Positions 25,731 to 37,657 of a DNA stretch of 64,000 nucleotides are shown one piece after another. The stretch spans positions 99,502,998-99,566,997 of the forward strand of contig CM056377.1 in assembly GCA_029718625.1 (NCBI GenBank), read 5' to 3'. A program made the translations under genes and the position numbers. The stretch's first letter is position 1, and each line of letters begins with the position of its first letter. Source of the DNA: Synaphobranchus kaupii. Taxonomy: Eukaryota; Chordata; Actinopteri; Anguilliformes; Synaphobranchidae. The notes below the pieces were generated by a model, which ran no database searches, was not told the origin of the DNA, and saw only the letters and a list, made by a program, of their open reading frames with translations.

Positions 25731-27016
25731 CAGAATGCAGAGTTTCTTCTAGCTGGTTATCAGTCGGAACTGTTACAGGACATAGGTCTTTCACTCGACA
25801 AGGGGGCCCCTGACCCAGCAATTAGGGAGGAGATTTGTGTTGTCGCAGACCTCATCCTCCGCATCTCCCGCGGAGCTGTCCAGGGGATGGGTGAGTGATG
25901 GGCCTGGCAGTAGCAGGTGAGAGGTTGCTCTGGCTCAACTTATCCAGCCTGGCAAACTGGTAATTATGGACTCCCTCTTTGACCCCCTCAAGGCTAAGGG
26001 GCTGTTTGGTGAAGCTGCAACCTCAATGCAGCAAGCCTGTGCACCTGGGGAAGAAGCAGGGGGAGGAATTTAACCTGTATCTCCCTCACAAACCCACTCC
26101 TCCATCAGCCATCCTCCCATCCTGGTTTTCCAGCTGCACCAGAGAGAAACGGCCCCACAGCACCCAAGGAGCAGAGAAGCCCCTTCTGGTGAGCTATCTG
26201 CGTCACAGCAGCCCAGGGCCCTGGGTGTCTGCAGTGCCTTCCATAGTGTCAAATTCCCATGCTCAGCACCCACCGGGACTAGCTGGGAAAGTGGTGTGTT
26301 CACACGTTCCCAGTGGTCAACAAGCATCCAGGGCGCAGTTTTCCCTCACTTAGAAATTATTATTATTTTTTTTTTTTAAACATCTTCTCTTAGTCATAAG
26401 AGAGTGGGGGGAAAGCCACTATCCCCTCTCCCAGTCATAATGGAGGGGAAGGGGCTACAACTAAACAGCCCACCACAGGAGAGCAGCAATACCCCAGTGG
26501 TGAGCCTGAGCAGGCAGCCAGCACAGTGGGTCAGAGCGCATTGGGCCTGCTGTTTGCGCGTGCGGATTAGTGGTGTGCATGCACTGCCTGTGTGCCTGGG
26601 TCCTAGCGGCTGTAGAAAGGTGATACAGACTACAATTTGTTATGTTACCGGGGTAACTCCTGCAGGTAAAAAGGGATGGCTTCAGAGCGTAATGCAACTC
26701 AGGAGTGGGCCATATCTCCTACTGTAAGATACCGAGAGAGGTTTGATAGAGAGCGTTAGGTTACCATTATGTAAAGTGAGGTATCTCACCTTGCATTGGC
26801 ATGTGAAAGAAAGGTGCTTGAGAAGGTCATTCCCAGGTGGTGCACACAGCTACTGTATAAGGGAAGGTTGGGTTCCTCCCTACTCACTTTGTGATTGGTC
26901 TGTCTGGAGACAGACGTTGTGTTATTGGAACTTCCATGGTCGTTCATGCCTGAAGGTGCCTCTCATTGTGAGATACCTCACTCTATTCTCAGAGAACAGG
27001 GTTTTCATAATGGTAT

Positions 27017-27924
27017 TCCAATGCTTTATGGCTGTGAGGCTGCTATGGGGCTGCTGGGTAGCTCATAAGGCACTGGTGGATGGGCCCCACGCTCTGATTT
27101 ATAATCTAAACTGCTAAACTGCACCAGTGCCGCCTGTAACAGATAGCCCCACAAGGGCAACACACAATTAGCTCCAGCATTGCCCAGGGAAGGAAGGGTT
27201 TCAGTCGGCTATGGATAAGATGATGTTGATCAATACCATGATCAGCTAGCTAGCTAGTTCTGAATGCTAGAAGCAGTGAAGAAAAAAAAAAAAACAGGTA
27301 CCATATGAAATTTAACAAGTCTCTAAAGTATCTCAGTTGTAGTACTCTTCTTGTACACACAATCACAGCTGTGGTGCCAATAACAGTCTCTCACGAAGAC
27401 ATGTCCAACTTGCAACGTCCTTCACGGTAGACCACGTCTCAATCTCATGCCAGATTGAGTGGTCCATCTATGTTACAGCCACGTTTTTCATCTCAATCAA
27501 GTTGTGTTCACAGACGCAGGTAGCTGAGATTGGATGTGTTCAAAAAGGGACTTGTTTCTGATCTTTGTGGGTTTTTGAGCACAGAACTGTGTGTGGTTTT
27601 GAGAGACTATTGAGCTGTAAATATTTCTCTGACCTGGAAATACTGGTTGGAGACTGTTTGTTGGAGATTGGCGTCTCTTGCTTGCGGTCCATTCCAAATG
27701 CCTCACTGATGTTCTACAAGATGCTACTTGAGAGAAAAACATTTAAAAATGGCATCTTTTGCAGCCCCGCCGATCACATATAGCTGCCACACGTTAACTG
27801 CACTGCAATGAGACACTGACTGTTTCCCTGTTTCCACGGTGATTTATTTTCGCTACCGTATTTATGTCGCAACTCCCCCAGTTTCTTTGCATTCTTTACA
27901 TTTTTCTCAGCTATTAAAAGATAC
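27017..27924. other. no gene seen
   Basis: No gene or defined repeat, apart from short A runs and GCTA-rich motifs. Confidence 0.4.
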
Positions 27925-29064
27925 TGGGCTCTATCTTGACGATCTTGGCAGTTGATCTAAACGCATGGCGCAAGTGCATTTAGGGCATGTCCCAGTCCAC
28001 TTTTGCTAGTTAGACAGCGTGTTATTTGAGCGCTAAGTATGGTGCAAGGTGCAAGTGGGCTGAACTTAGTCTCTTCATTAATTATAGGTGTGTCTTGGGC
28101 GTAACATGCAATAAACCAATCAAAATGTCATATCCCATTCCCTATAAAAGCCTGCTTTTCCACCTTGGCAGATGGCTATATGTATCAATAGTATGATCAA
28201 TATTATTCGGACTAACCATTATGATATGTTTTGATATACACAATAATAACAATTCCCGGTAATTCCGGACAGTGCTGTTATTTTAGAAAATATATGCGGT
28301 TAAATTTCGTTAAAAGCACCTGCAACAGCTGAGAATAAGCTACCAGAATATGGCTTCCGTCTCACCTTAGATAGGTTCACACATATTTTCCCTTGTTTTA
28401 TAATGTCCTGTTTATGTAAAATGTGACCAACCTGTTTTACTGGTCACTTAATGCTTTAAAACAAGTCCACTTTCCCAGGAAGACTGTGAAAAGTGTGATT
28501 TGCAGCAGGGGAACTGCTCCTGCATGAAGTTAAAGCACATGTGCCGAGAATGGCATTCAAATTAATTGTGAATTAATTGTGTAATGCGCTGCTAATTTGT
28601 TTTCATTTATAATTAGACTCTTCGTTCTCTTTAAAATCGTTTTGTTCAGCATGAGGAGTCGCGCCCTCCTTCCAACTGCCGGCTGACAGGGGTTGTGTAG
28701 CGGTGATTCTCTAGCGGTTGCTACACGGGAGGAATTGAATTAGAATAGGGGTTCAATTGGCTACTAAATTGGGAGAAAAAATCAGAAACAAAAAATAAAA
28801 AAAATGTAAACAACTGCGACATGACTTTAGACCAGGTTTGTGGTGGTTTTAGCGCAAGTGCTTTCGGCTCAATATAGCCAAAAATTCTGGCCACGCTTCC
28901 ATCTTAAGACCAACCCACCCAGTTCACTTGCTATGGATGCAAGAGCACTTGGTATTTAAATGACGAGTGCTAGGCGCTATAATGACCCCTGTGTTGGGTG
29001 TAAGATAGGAAAGACACTTGCGTTTGGGTTAGCGCCGCTTAGCGCTGGGTGTAAGATAGGGCCC
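27925..29064. mobile_element. hAT-like MITE with SINE-like insert
   Basis: Ends GGGCTCTATCTTGACG and CACCCAGCGCTAA..., read inward from the right as GGGCCCTATCTTACACC, form imperfect inverted repeats. GCGCAAGTGC and AGCGC motifs repeat inside, typical of a common fish hAT-derived family. About 28640-28800 looks like a separate SINE-like repeat ending GGCTACTAAATTGGGAGAAAAAAT and an A-rich tail. Confidence 0.65.
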
Positions 29065-30136
29065 ACTGTCTCTCATTTGGGACTCAGCTAATAATGCATG
29101 CTTTTCAATGAACATTGTCCAGAATATTTTGGCGGGATCCCCCCACCCCCATCCAGTACCAGTGTTGGGGTCTGTTTTTACATGTATTCTGTAACAATTA
29201 ATCCAATCCAGTAAAACTATTTACACTCTTTAAAAGATTTGACTAAATTTTGGTCCTATCCAGCAATAGATCCATAGGTTGTTGTTCTGAATATGCAATT
29301 CCTCCTGCATGTATGTTATTTTTAATGCAGAATGCTACTCAATATTATGAATTCTTACACTCTGACACCTAAATAGTAACCTGGCCCACCCATTTATCTT
29401 GACTTGAACCACCAAACCCAATTGTGAATGCCCACCTACGTAGGTAGGTCCACCTAGGTAGCCATTTCTATGCAGGCCCAACTATATGAATATTTATGGT
29501 GACGCTGCTGTTTCACACTGCTCTATTGCGCAGTAGGCCTACCTTTGATCAAATCCCCAAACTGCTTTGACTTCAGAAGATTTTTCTTCACCAACGCTGT
29601 TTTAACTTTTCTGTTCCTTTGCATACTCAGTTTTCTTTGTCTTACAATCTCTGATACTCCCCCTAGTTTCCATTTCTTTCCTTCTTTTTGCACATTTCCA
29701 TTACATCTGTCTTTCTTTTCCCTAGCTGCACAGTGGTGGAATAATGGAATAAATCACCACACAACCAAAGAAGTCATTTTTTGAATACCTACCACTTCTG
29801 AATTCAAGTGGAGTTCAAGTTATCCCCCACTTTTTCAAAGATGCCCCACTGCGAGCTTCTTTGGCCACTCCATAATGACAGCTACATTTCCTAATTCCTC
29901 CTTTCCTCCCTTGCTTTTGATTCCATTGAATAAATACAAATGTATTGCTTATTTTATTCAATATTTACTATCTGCTTTCCTCGCTCTTTGTTCCGAGTGC
30001 AGCTAGTGGTAGGAAGATGGAGAGAATCCAGAAGAAACACAGACTAGCAGCGGTCTCCGGGCATTACCTGTGATTTTAAGTGAAAGGGACATTAAAAATC
30101 TTGTACCAAAGAGTCAATAAAACTGGCAATAAATAC
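29065..30136. other. region beyond lepr 3' end, no gene seen
   Basis: Pyrimidine-rich stretches near 29.6-29.75 kb give open frames of low complexity only. No coding homology is seen. Confidence 0.4.
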
Positions 30137-30142
30137 TTTATT
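30137..30142 (-). terminator. lepr: candidate lepr poly(A) signal
   Basis: AATAAA on the minus strand, about 665 bases beyond the lepr stop codon. It would give a 3' UTR of ordinary length. Position is the only evidence, and other A/T-rich hexamers occur nearby. Confidence 0.3.
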
Positions 30143-30807
30143 TTACCCACAAAAATATATGATAATCTTTATGTACACTCTTACAATGTATTCACCATAG
30201 GCACAGTGCAAACCTCTTTAGTCAGTAAAACCATTTTAAATCTGTCCTTGCTATTTCTACTTCACATTCATCAACTGATTTCAATACTAAACAGCACACA
30301 CAGAAAATAGATGGCGCAATGTTTGAAGAAACTAAATTTGCAAAGACAGAATACGTGGAAAAGAAAACCAGACATTCAGGTTTTTAGCATTTTTCTCCAT
30401 GCAAAATGTTCCAAAGCACATCTGCAATGCAATCTGTGTCCTGGTAACAATGAGTATCGTTTCTCATAAATCAGCAGGAGTGAGCTGACTGCTGCAGGCA
30501 TCAGCCTTTGTAACATTACCCAATACTGACAAGCCTGCTAAACGCAGTTAGTCATACAGTAAGGTAGTATCCCCTGTTTAAGCTTGGTTTACCTTCCATC
30601 ACAGCATAAAAGTGCCATAAGGGTGTCAGAGTTCCTCTTAACACACATAGGCTACATTCCTTTATCTGAACGGTGCACAGGTAGCATGTCCTACAATGAC
30701 AGGCTTGTGCGGCCCTTCAGTCAGACATTGAGATACAGTTCAGAATGGGGGTCTGACATGTGGCCTCTGTAGCCTCAGTATGACCAGCTCAGCACACTGG
30801 TCCCAGT

Positions 30808-31624
30808 TCAGAACTGGAGGGGCTCCCCCTTTGCTTTGGCCTGCTGGGACTTCCTGGACGCAGTTCGGAACTGTGGCACATACAGCAGAGGACTCTTAGC
30901 CGCCACATCAGTCCTGTCCAACCTGGGATCCCAACGGCCAAGGAGGGGGCTCGACTCCAGAGGGAGCTCTTGGGCGTCCTCTCCAGGAAACCTCACCACT
31001 ACCTCCTCCTTGCCCTCTTCCTCCTCATCTTGCTTATCGTCTTCTTCCTCTTCTTCACCCTGTGAGGTCATGCCCAGGTAGTAGAGTTCTTTTTCTGCAC
31101 CTGTCCCATCCAGGACTTCATCCTCCTGATCAGAAGTTTCGGAGAACCTCCTCAGCAGAGTTGTAGCAGCAGGATAGTCGGGGATCTGATTCGTTGGACG
31201 GGTGGTTCTCCAGCTCCCACAGGCCCCCAGGAAAGGAGCCGGAGATGTCAGAGTTGTTGGCGGAGAAGTTTCCCTCATCAGAGGAGCTGCTCAGGCTCTC
31301 CTGCTGTTTGCAGAGGAGGCCAGGCGCCCCTGGGAATAGAACCATGGCGTAGCTGATTCTGGACTGGGCTGAACCATCCGGGGAGCTGGGAGGAACGGAT
31401 GTCTCCTGGACAGGGGGCTCCTCAGGGTTTCTGCTGCAGGGGGACAGAGTGGGGGCCTTCTCTCCGTGTCCTGCTTTGTTCAGGCCTTGATCGCTCTCAT
31501 TGTTTTGGACCAGAGATCCTGTCTTTTCTACAATTACAGCCTCAGATATGGTCTCTGACTCCAGGAGCAGGGGGCAGGATATCAGTCGCTCAGGGTGTTG
31601 GAAAAGGCTTTCGATGGTCTCTGC
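30808..31624 (-). CDS. lepr: lepr terminal exon, cytoplasmic tail with apparent frameshift
   Basis: Starts after acceptor TTTCAAG with AETIESLFQHPE and SCPLLLESETISE (mammalian GPLLLEPETISE). The first frame contains ISYAMVL, the likely counterpart of the mammalian KYATL tyrosine (SHP2/SOCS3 site), and stops at 31130 after SAEEVLRNF. The following conserved motifs, LYYLGMTS (STAT5-type tyrosine) and LYVPQF (STAT3-type YxxQ), lie in the next frame, which stays open to the stop at 30808. One extra G in the GAGGAGGTTC tract (plus-strand 31147-31148) accounts for the shift. It may be a real allele, a pseudogenisation event or an assembly error. A Glu/Asp-rich run (EEEEEDD) separates the two final motifs. 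Confidence 0.9.
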
Positions 31625-32911
31625 CTTGAAACAGTACACAACCTATAGTCAGACCTGCTGCCAGCATGTACAAATATATGCTGCCTCTGACAGATGGAGC
31701 CCTGCAGGACATTCCATAACTTCACTTATTGAGTGTGTGTCTGCTGAGTGCACTCACAGTGAAAATTGATTGCTTCTGTAAACTCCCCTTCTAATCTTAG
31801 GAAAACCAAATAAGTCAATACTTCCACCAATTTACACTTGTAAATATATTGTCACACTACTGTTTATTTACTGTTTGTGATATTTTATGCGCAGTTACTG
31901 AAGCTTTAATTGAGTAACATGAAAATTGAACAGCTTTTGTCCTACCCCAAAGCTTACCCCTTACCTCAATCTCAACCCCAGCCCTAAACTGAAGTCCTGA
32001 GCAAACCTTACCCCTTTATGTACGGAGATGTTTTGTAGCAATGTGGACTTGCATAACAGCTACACATTACTTTCTTGATGTTACACAGTCATTCCTTGTA
32101 CAACAACGGTGTCATCACATCGGCATATTGACTACTTAATTTCTTAGTATCTTTCCATTATAGGCATTCTATAATACCATCCACATGTTTTCAGGGCTTA
32201 CTGTACGTTTAACATCACATATCTTATTCAATATTGATTCTCCTTGGAGGCCCCCCACCAATGCTATGCTTACCACACATGCCTACAATGTCTTCATGAT
32301 TTATGGAGGAATCACCTTCATAGAGTCGTAGTTTATTTATGTTATGATAGCAAAAACTATCGGTAATCATCATTCAGTCTATTCAGGCTTAATAGAGATC
32401 TACTTGTAAGTTTATTAAAAGGCATGTAAAAATATGTCAGCCACATCTGACAAAAGCTTGTTCAATTATGGGGTTCACACAGCACTGTCAGTATGATTTA
32501 GATGATCCCTCTATGTCTTATATCCTTTGAGATCTTCCCTTGGAAGCAGGCATGGGTCAAATACATAACTGAAATGCCGTGGCTCTTTAGATGCTGGTAA
32601 AATCTGAAAACACTCCTTCAGAGTGAAGAACTTCCAAGGAGACATGTTAGTGGCAAAACTTACAATCGAATGAAAGAATGAACATTGTTCTGAATTCTGG
32701 TTAAGTCATTTCTTTTAAAATGGTCAGTGCTTTGCATGAACTGCTGTCTAATGGTCTTAAAGTACTGTATTTCAAATAAAAATTTGACCCAGGTCTGTCT
32801 GGGAGTGATATATTTAATACTAATGATTCAGCCAAAATGTGCACGAGGCAGATTGTAACCATGATATGCCCCCAATGCTTGATTCTTTCTCCAAAGCAAA
32901 AGTAGTCTTAC
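31625..32911 (-). other. lepr: lepr last intron
   Basis: Intron between the box 1 exon and the tail exon, 1.3 kb. No repeat or additional exon recognised. Confidence 0.7.
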
Positions 32912-32987
32912 CTTCCTAAAATCCACCCCCTGGGCCCAGGAGCAGTTGTTGGGGTTGGGAACATCTTTCCACACCAGCTTTCTCATT
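32912..32987 (-). CDS. lepr: lepr exon, JAK box 1
   Basis: 76 nt exon encoding [20 protein letters not shown], nearly identical to mammalian [21 protein letters not shown]. This is box 1, which binds JAK2 just inside the membrane. Acceptor CTCACAG, donor GTAAGA, ending in phase 0 (VDFRK). Confidence 0.97.
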
Positions 32988-34019
32988 CTGTGAGACATGA
33001 AAAATATGGTCAAACGTGAAGTCTTGCAGGTAACTGATCTTCTTAACTGACCTAAAGTCTGTTCTGAGGACTATATGGAGCACCTGGCCAGCGGTTGTCC
33101 TGTAAGCTCTCTAATCACCCTTCCCCTGTTCCTTTCTCACTGGGTTACAACAGCAAGTCACTGAATAATTGAACTCTTGTGACCTTTTTCTTTGTGTAAA
33201 TGCCATCCTTCAGCAGCTTTTTAGTGATAATCAAGCCTCAAGTCTCAGTGAGAGGGGATCAATATTTATGACCTGCTGTCAGCTGTAAAAAATAAGTTTG
33301 CTCAGCTGAATATTTCAAAGCCCAAAAAAGTACATTATCTCCAGGGATGATTTCAACATTTTGGACAGTAGATATTATTTATTATTTATATTATTAACAT
33401 AGGTTATGTTATGTTAATCGAATGACAAGCTGACGAAATTAAAAATAAAAATAAAAAGGTTTATGCTAAAAACCTGGGATCATATGATCAACTTACGTAT
33501 TTTGTATATTTGCATATTTTGGGGACTTCAATGACATTTATGCTTAGACATCCAGAGCAATGCTGTTTTTTAGAGATAAATTTCTTGATTGATTTCTGCA
33601 TATTATCGTTTCAATGCAATATTCAACATCCTGTTTGCCGATAAATTATTCAGGCAGGTTCCCCACAGTGCAGATAACACATTTACAAGATGGACTTATA
33701 TTGCAATAAGTTTCTAATGGCCTGCCATACAGATATAATCAGCTTTCCTATTTGTTTAAGTTTCCTTCAATAAAGCTTCTTGTACTTTATCACTGCAGCT
33801 AAACTGTGCATATTTGCAGTAGTCTAAAGTACTTCATTCAGTTCCTGAAAATTTAGGCTTTTTTGCATTAACTAGTTATCTGGACATATTATTAGACTGT
33901 GTAATTCTTTCATATCAAGCTCTCTTCTCAGTTTAGGATCATCGTGGCACATTATATTTCAGTGCTTATATGGGTAGAATAAGGGGGCATTCTCTCAAAG
34001 GCCAAGGAAATGTTCATAC

Positions 34020-34125
34020 TGGTTCTGGGAGACGGCGAGTGTCACAAACAAGACCACTGACAGGAAGGTGATAATCAGCAGGAGCATGTAGGCTGCATGG
34101 TCTCCCCTGGGTCGCCCCCTGTCTT
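34020..34125 (-). CDS. lepr: lepr exon, transmembrane helix
   Basis: 106 nt exon encoding a short basic/acidic stretch (EDRGRPRGDH), then a hydrophobic helix of about 23 residues (AAYMLLLIITFLSVVLFVTL), then AVSQNQ. This is the single membrane pass, as in LEPR. Acceptor CACCAG, donor GTATGA. Confidence 0.88.
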
Positions 34126-34220
34126 CTGGTGGAGAAAGCCATCAGTCAGTGAGTGAGAAAATAAACCTGCTAAAGTGTTCCTTTGTACTGAAAACTTGTG
34201 TCTCAAACAGCCAAGCTTGC

Positions 34221-34286
34221 CTTTGGCGTAGATAGGCTCGCCTTCTCCATTCTCAAATATTGGATACATAATAAACTGGTATTCTT
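34221..34286 (-). CDS. lepr: lepr exon, end of last FN3 domain; GC donor
   Basis: 66 nt exon encoding EEYQFIMYPIFENGEGEP (mammalian EKYQFSLYPIFMEGVGKP). The phase-compatible acceptor is CCCTCAG at 34287-34293. Another AG 25 bases upstream would give the wrong incoming phase. The 3' boundary reads AAAG|GCAAGC, so the donor is GC rather than GT. No GT nearby would keep phase with the transmembrane exon. Confidence 0.85.
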
Positions 34287-35484
34287 CTGAGGGCAAAGAA
34301 GGTTTCTGTGGAAGATTCCAAAGAAATGTCAAATGAATCACAGATATACCACAACATAACTGCATCATTCATGTTACACTCAAAAATGACAAACACCATG
34401 CCCTGATGAATAAAAAAGTATTTCTTCAGCAAGCAATAAATCAAGCAAGCTTCTCTATCAGTCCACTAGAGGGGGCTCAAAAGCTGACAACAAAATATAA
34501 CCCTTTTCTTGTTCCAGCTTGAGATCACTGTGGAGAACAGAGCAATTCAAGAAGCCAATAGCCTCTTGCTTTCACACTGTATCTAAGCACATAGGAACAA
34601 AGCAAGTCTCATCTCTTCTGAGAGTGTCTGTAAACATAGAGTGAAGGGGGTATATCTCTTTTTACAGAGACCTGGGAGCCTTTCCTCTATATTTCTCAAA
34701 TACAAGTGAGGGGATGGTAACAATTCCATTCCCAGCTCATGTTATGCTGTATATCAGTACCCATCTAATACCAATACAACTTTTACTGTTTATCCAACCA
34801 GACGTTTACCATTACCTTTTTCCTTGCTTATCTTCTTGTTTAGTTAAAAAACTTTTTGAACACATAACATTATTTCTTTATTCTTGTAATCTAATTTTTT
34901 ATGTTTCAGCGCAGCCATAATAAGAATTGTTACCTCCTCTCCCCGTAAATTTAGTTTTGCCCATTTGACCATGTATCGTTGCTTACAAAACAAAAATAAA
35001 GAAAAACATTTTAAATGATTCAATTTCACTGAGAAAATGGGCCTTGAGAGCCAAATTGGCTTCTTTGATTTGACAGTTGAAGTACTATTCCTCATAACAT
35101 TACTTTTGGTGGGTAATTTGTACCGAATGTGCACATTTGCACACTCCAATCCAAAAAAATCAAAAGAAAAATTATATTTCACACTGCTTACAAATGCATT
35201 TTGGTATACATGGTGCTAACTTACTCCTCAGTGATGATGAATTTCAGAAACAGTTTCCACTGCAATACAAACTAGAGCAAGAAAACACCATTCACCCTAT
35301 GACAATGATGTAGTTAATGCCTGCTTGATTTGAAGTTTCTCAGTTGTGAATAGTGTTTCTAGTTTGTGTTTTACTCAAACTATTGCAATACCACCGTTTA
35401 TTTTCAACAGACAATATCTACAATATTATCACTGATGCGAGTTGACATGCGCTATACAGTAACACAGTATGAGAGTAGGCATAC

Positions 35485-35688
35485 CATGTAGGTGAATGGC
35501 ACGGCTGTTGGGGGGAACCCGCACCCACTTCACTCTTTCCCCTTTCTTATCCTGCTGTCTGCCCCTGCTTTGGCCACTCCATTCAATAACAAATGACGAC
35601 GGAGCAGAGCTGTTTGGGAACAGGGTCCAGGAAAGTGCCACACAGCTGCTGTTTATCATCACTGAGCTAAACGAGTGGACAGATTGTG
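35485..35688 (-). CDS. lepr: lepr exon, membrane-proximal FN3 domain
   Basis: 204 nt exon with INSSCVALSWTLFPNS, SFVIEWSG and VKWVRVPPN (mammalian LNSSCVIVSWILSPS, FIIEWKN, IKWLRISS). The loop between IEW and VKW carries extra basic residues (GRQQDKKGE). Acceptor TCCAG, donor GTATGC. Confidence 0.94.
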
Positions 35689-35820
35689 CTGGACACAGAG
35701 AAAAATGAAGCAGATTTAGTAGCAGTGACAGCATCCTGAAACTGAGAAACCTCGCCCTCTGCTGGTTGAGAGGTGCGTTACACACTGGTTCAGGGATTGT
35801 AGCCCGTATTGTGTATTTAA

Positions 35821-35971
35821 GCAATATCACATGAGAAGGAGTGCTGTTATACTGTATATGAGCACGGCTGTGATTCGGTCATAGGTACTAGGCTGCAGGC
35901 CAAGTGCTGAAGATAATCACAGCCATGCTGATATACAGTATAACAGCACAACCTTGTGTGTGATATTGCTT
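35821..35971. repeat. imperfect hairpin of about 55-base arms in a lepr intron
   Basis: GCAATATCACA...TGCTGTTATACTGTATAT.AGCA.GGCTGTGATT is followed after about 40 bases by its reverse complement. This is probably a foldback MITE. Confidence 0.85.
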
Positions 35972-36866
35972 ACATACCACAGCTTTACTAGCATATAAAC
36001 AATCTATCAAGTAATGATTGAGACAACATATTTCAGCTCTTCCAACAACTATAGGATTCCATTTTAAAAAGTCGACAATGAATCAATTAGAATGTAAACA
36101 AACCAGAGTGATTTGTTATAGTATAAATAAAGTTCCAGTGATGTTGTACTATATATCAGCACTCATGGAATGCCTCTTGTCCAATCAAATTACTCTACCA
36201 GAACTAATGTTGTATAATGTTATACATTATCCACCCACAGCACCTACATTGAATCACACCATGAGAAAAACAGCATGCCATTGCAATCTGAAACAAATAT
36301 GTGTCTATATGTTGTACATTTGTTAAATTCACTGAGTCCTCTGCAGACATATGCGGACTTTGCAGACATATGCGGTCAATTCTACTGACTAGACAAGTAT
36401 GCTAGTACCATTTAGATCCAACTCAAAAAGAATCACTATGCTGGCAAATAAATGCATTATTTAGATATTCTGCCATGAATGCTTGAGAAACATTTCTATA
36501 GAGACAATGATAAAATGTTACTATAAATATTTAAGGTTCTTACAGGTAACAGTATTTTTCTGCTGTGGTGAGTTGAGAAACAGGCTGGCTTACATACAAA
36601 CCGAGGATAATAAGAGCTAAAAATAATATCTTTTCCAAAGACAATTTAACATTGTAAAATGCTGTTTAACACTTATTCCTGTTGAAACTGTACAGAACTG
36701 GACCAAAAACTAATTTGATACACATCTGACCAACTAGCCTTTTGGTTTACTTGTAAGGAACAATTTCTCAATGTCCCACAGTGACATGCCAAATGTAACA
36801 GACTATGTCCTTATCTAAGGTAAACTAACATGAACTTGTAAGCCATTTTGTTTAGATTTTGCTCAC

Positions 36867-37080
36867 ATTTGGTGCGTCTGGTAAGTATCATGTTGCTGTT
36901 CTTGGTTGAAGACCCAATGGCATTGTGGGCCAGGACAGTGACAGTTTGGGCATCTTCAGTCCAGGAAAAGGTGTAGGTAGAGACACGGCCTAAATTCTCT
37001 GACCACACAGAGCCCCTGGAGGTTTGGTGGTTAACTGTAAGTCCCTCCACGCAACAGAAGGGTCCCTCAGTCTGTGAAAG
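36867..37080 (-). CDS. lepr: lepr exon, FN3 domain
   Basis: 214 nt exon with CCVEGLTVNHQTS, STYTFSWTEDAQTVTVLA and HNAIGSS, closely matching mammalian SVQRYVINHHTS, FTFLWTEQAHTVTVLA, INSIGAS. Acceptor TCCTAG, donor GTGAGC after one base of the next codon. Confidence 0.96.
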
Positions 37081-37190
37081 CTAGGAATGGAGGAGAACTG
37101 TTATACATGTGCTCCACATACTCTTATGCAATGTAGCAGTGTGCAATTAGGTTCACATGTTATTGACTGAAGCACATTGACTGCACCTAC

Positions 37191-37273
37191 CTTGAAGAGA
37201 AGAGTGACATTTGTCTGATTTAATTTTGGATAGTCTTGAAGCACTCTCCAGAAATCAGGTCCCTGTTCAGGTG
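37191..37273 (-). CDS. lepr: lepr exon, start of membrane-proximal FN3 region
   Basis: 83 nt exon encoding APEQGPDFWRVL and NQTNVTLLFK (mammalian RGPEFWRII, KNVTLLWK), with an N-linked sequon. Acceptor TTTCAG, donor GTAGGT; phase 0 at its end. Confidence 0.94.
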
Positions 37274-37657
37274 CTGAAATAACAGGCCTGACATTTTAGT
37301 TAATTCATGACTCTCTCAAACAATTATCTGAAGGATGTGTGTAGGGCTCCTAGGATTCAGTTTTTCTTAAAAGGCAAATAAAAGGGCCTTTTTTTCAGTT
37401 TTCCCCAAACCTGTTAATTCACAAACTACCTTAAAATACCATATATGTATATAATAATGCAAACTTGTGGCGATTCCGTCTGTGGTTCTGCGAAAATTAT
37501 ATCCTCCTAGGTGTGTATACCTTTTGGCATGTGTGTGTTTTCAGCATTGGCCCAATGTATCAAGGGAGTTGCACAAAACATGATATTTATGTCAAGTTTA
37601 AAACCTGGCAGGATTTAAGAGCTGACAGATCCTTAACAGCTTCAGGGTATGATCACG

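Larger units (their letters stand above)
22624..26110 (+). pseudogene. DIRS-like gag, interrupted
   Basis: The first part (22624-23420) has acidic stretches (LHPDEDDEGENEEG), VCKQATAKLGLE, and after a frame change YSCLEIHGGGNLSM and YHLHPNRRAIL. The second part (25735-26110) reads NAEFLLAGYQSELLQDIG, KGAPDPAIREEICVVADL and GLAVAGERLLWLNLSSL. Both resemble the N-terminal ORF of fish DIRS1 elements. It carries stops, a frameshift and a poly-C run, and is split by unrelated DNA between about 23.43 and 25.73 kb. Confidence 0.7.
21903..27016 (+). mobile_element. DIRS1-like element, internally deleted, with inverted terminal repeats
   Basis: Left (21903-22050) and right (26875-27016) termini are inverted repeats of about 140 bases, sharing GGTATCTCACAATG, GGCACCTTCAGGC, CCATGGAAG and GTCTCCAGA.AGACCAATCA. 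A short internal stretch near 26.76-26.79 kb (TACCATTATGTAAAGTGAGG) resembles the extreme ends, like the internal complementary region of DIRS elements. A gag-like frame is recognisable. Reverse transcriptase, RNase H, methyltransferase and tyrosine recombinase are absent, so the element is non-autonomous. It also contains a roughly 2.3 kb insertion. Confidence 0.82.

Noticed and set aside
30836..31629. Plus-strand serine/proline-rich frames opposite the lepr tail exon
   Set aside because: Antisense shadows of the acidic lepr tail.
34294..34318. Upstream acceptor (TTCCACAG) for the 34.2 kb lepr exon
   Set aside because: It gives the wrong phase after the preceding exon; CCCTCAG at 34287-34293 fits and has a good pyrimidine tract.
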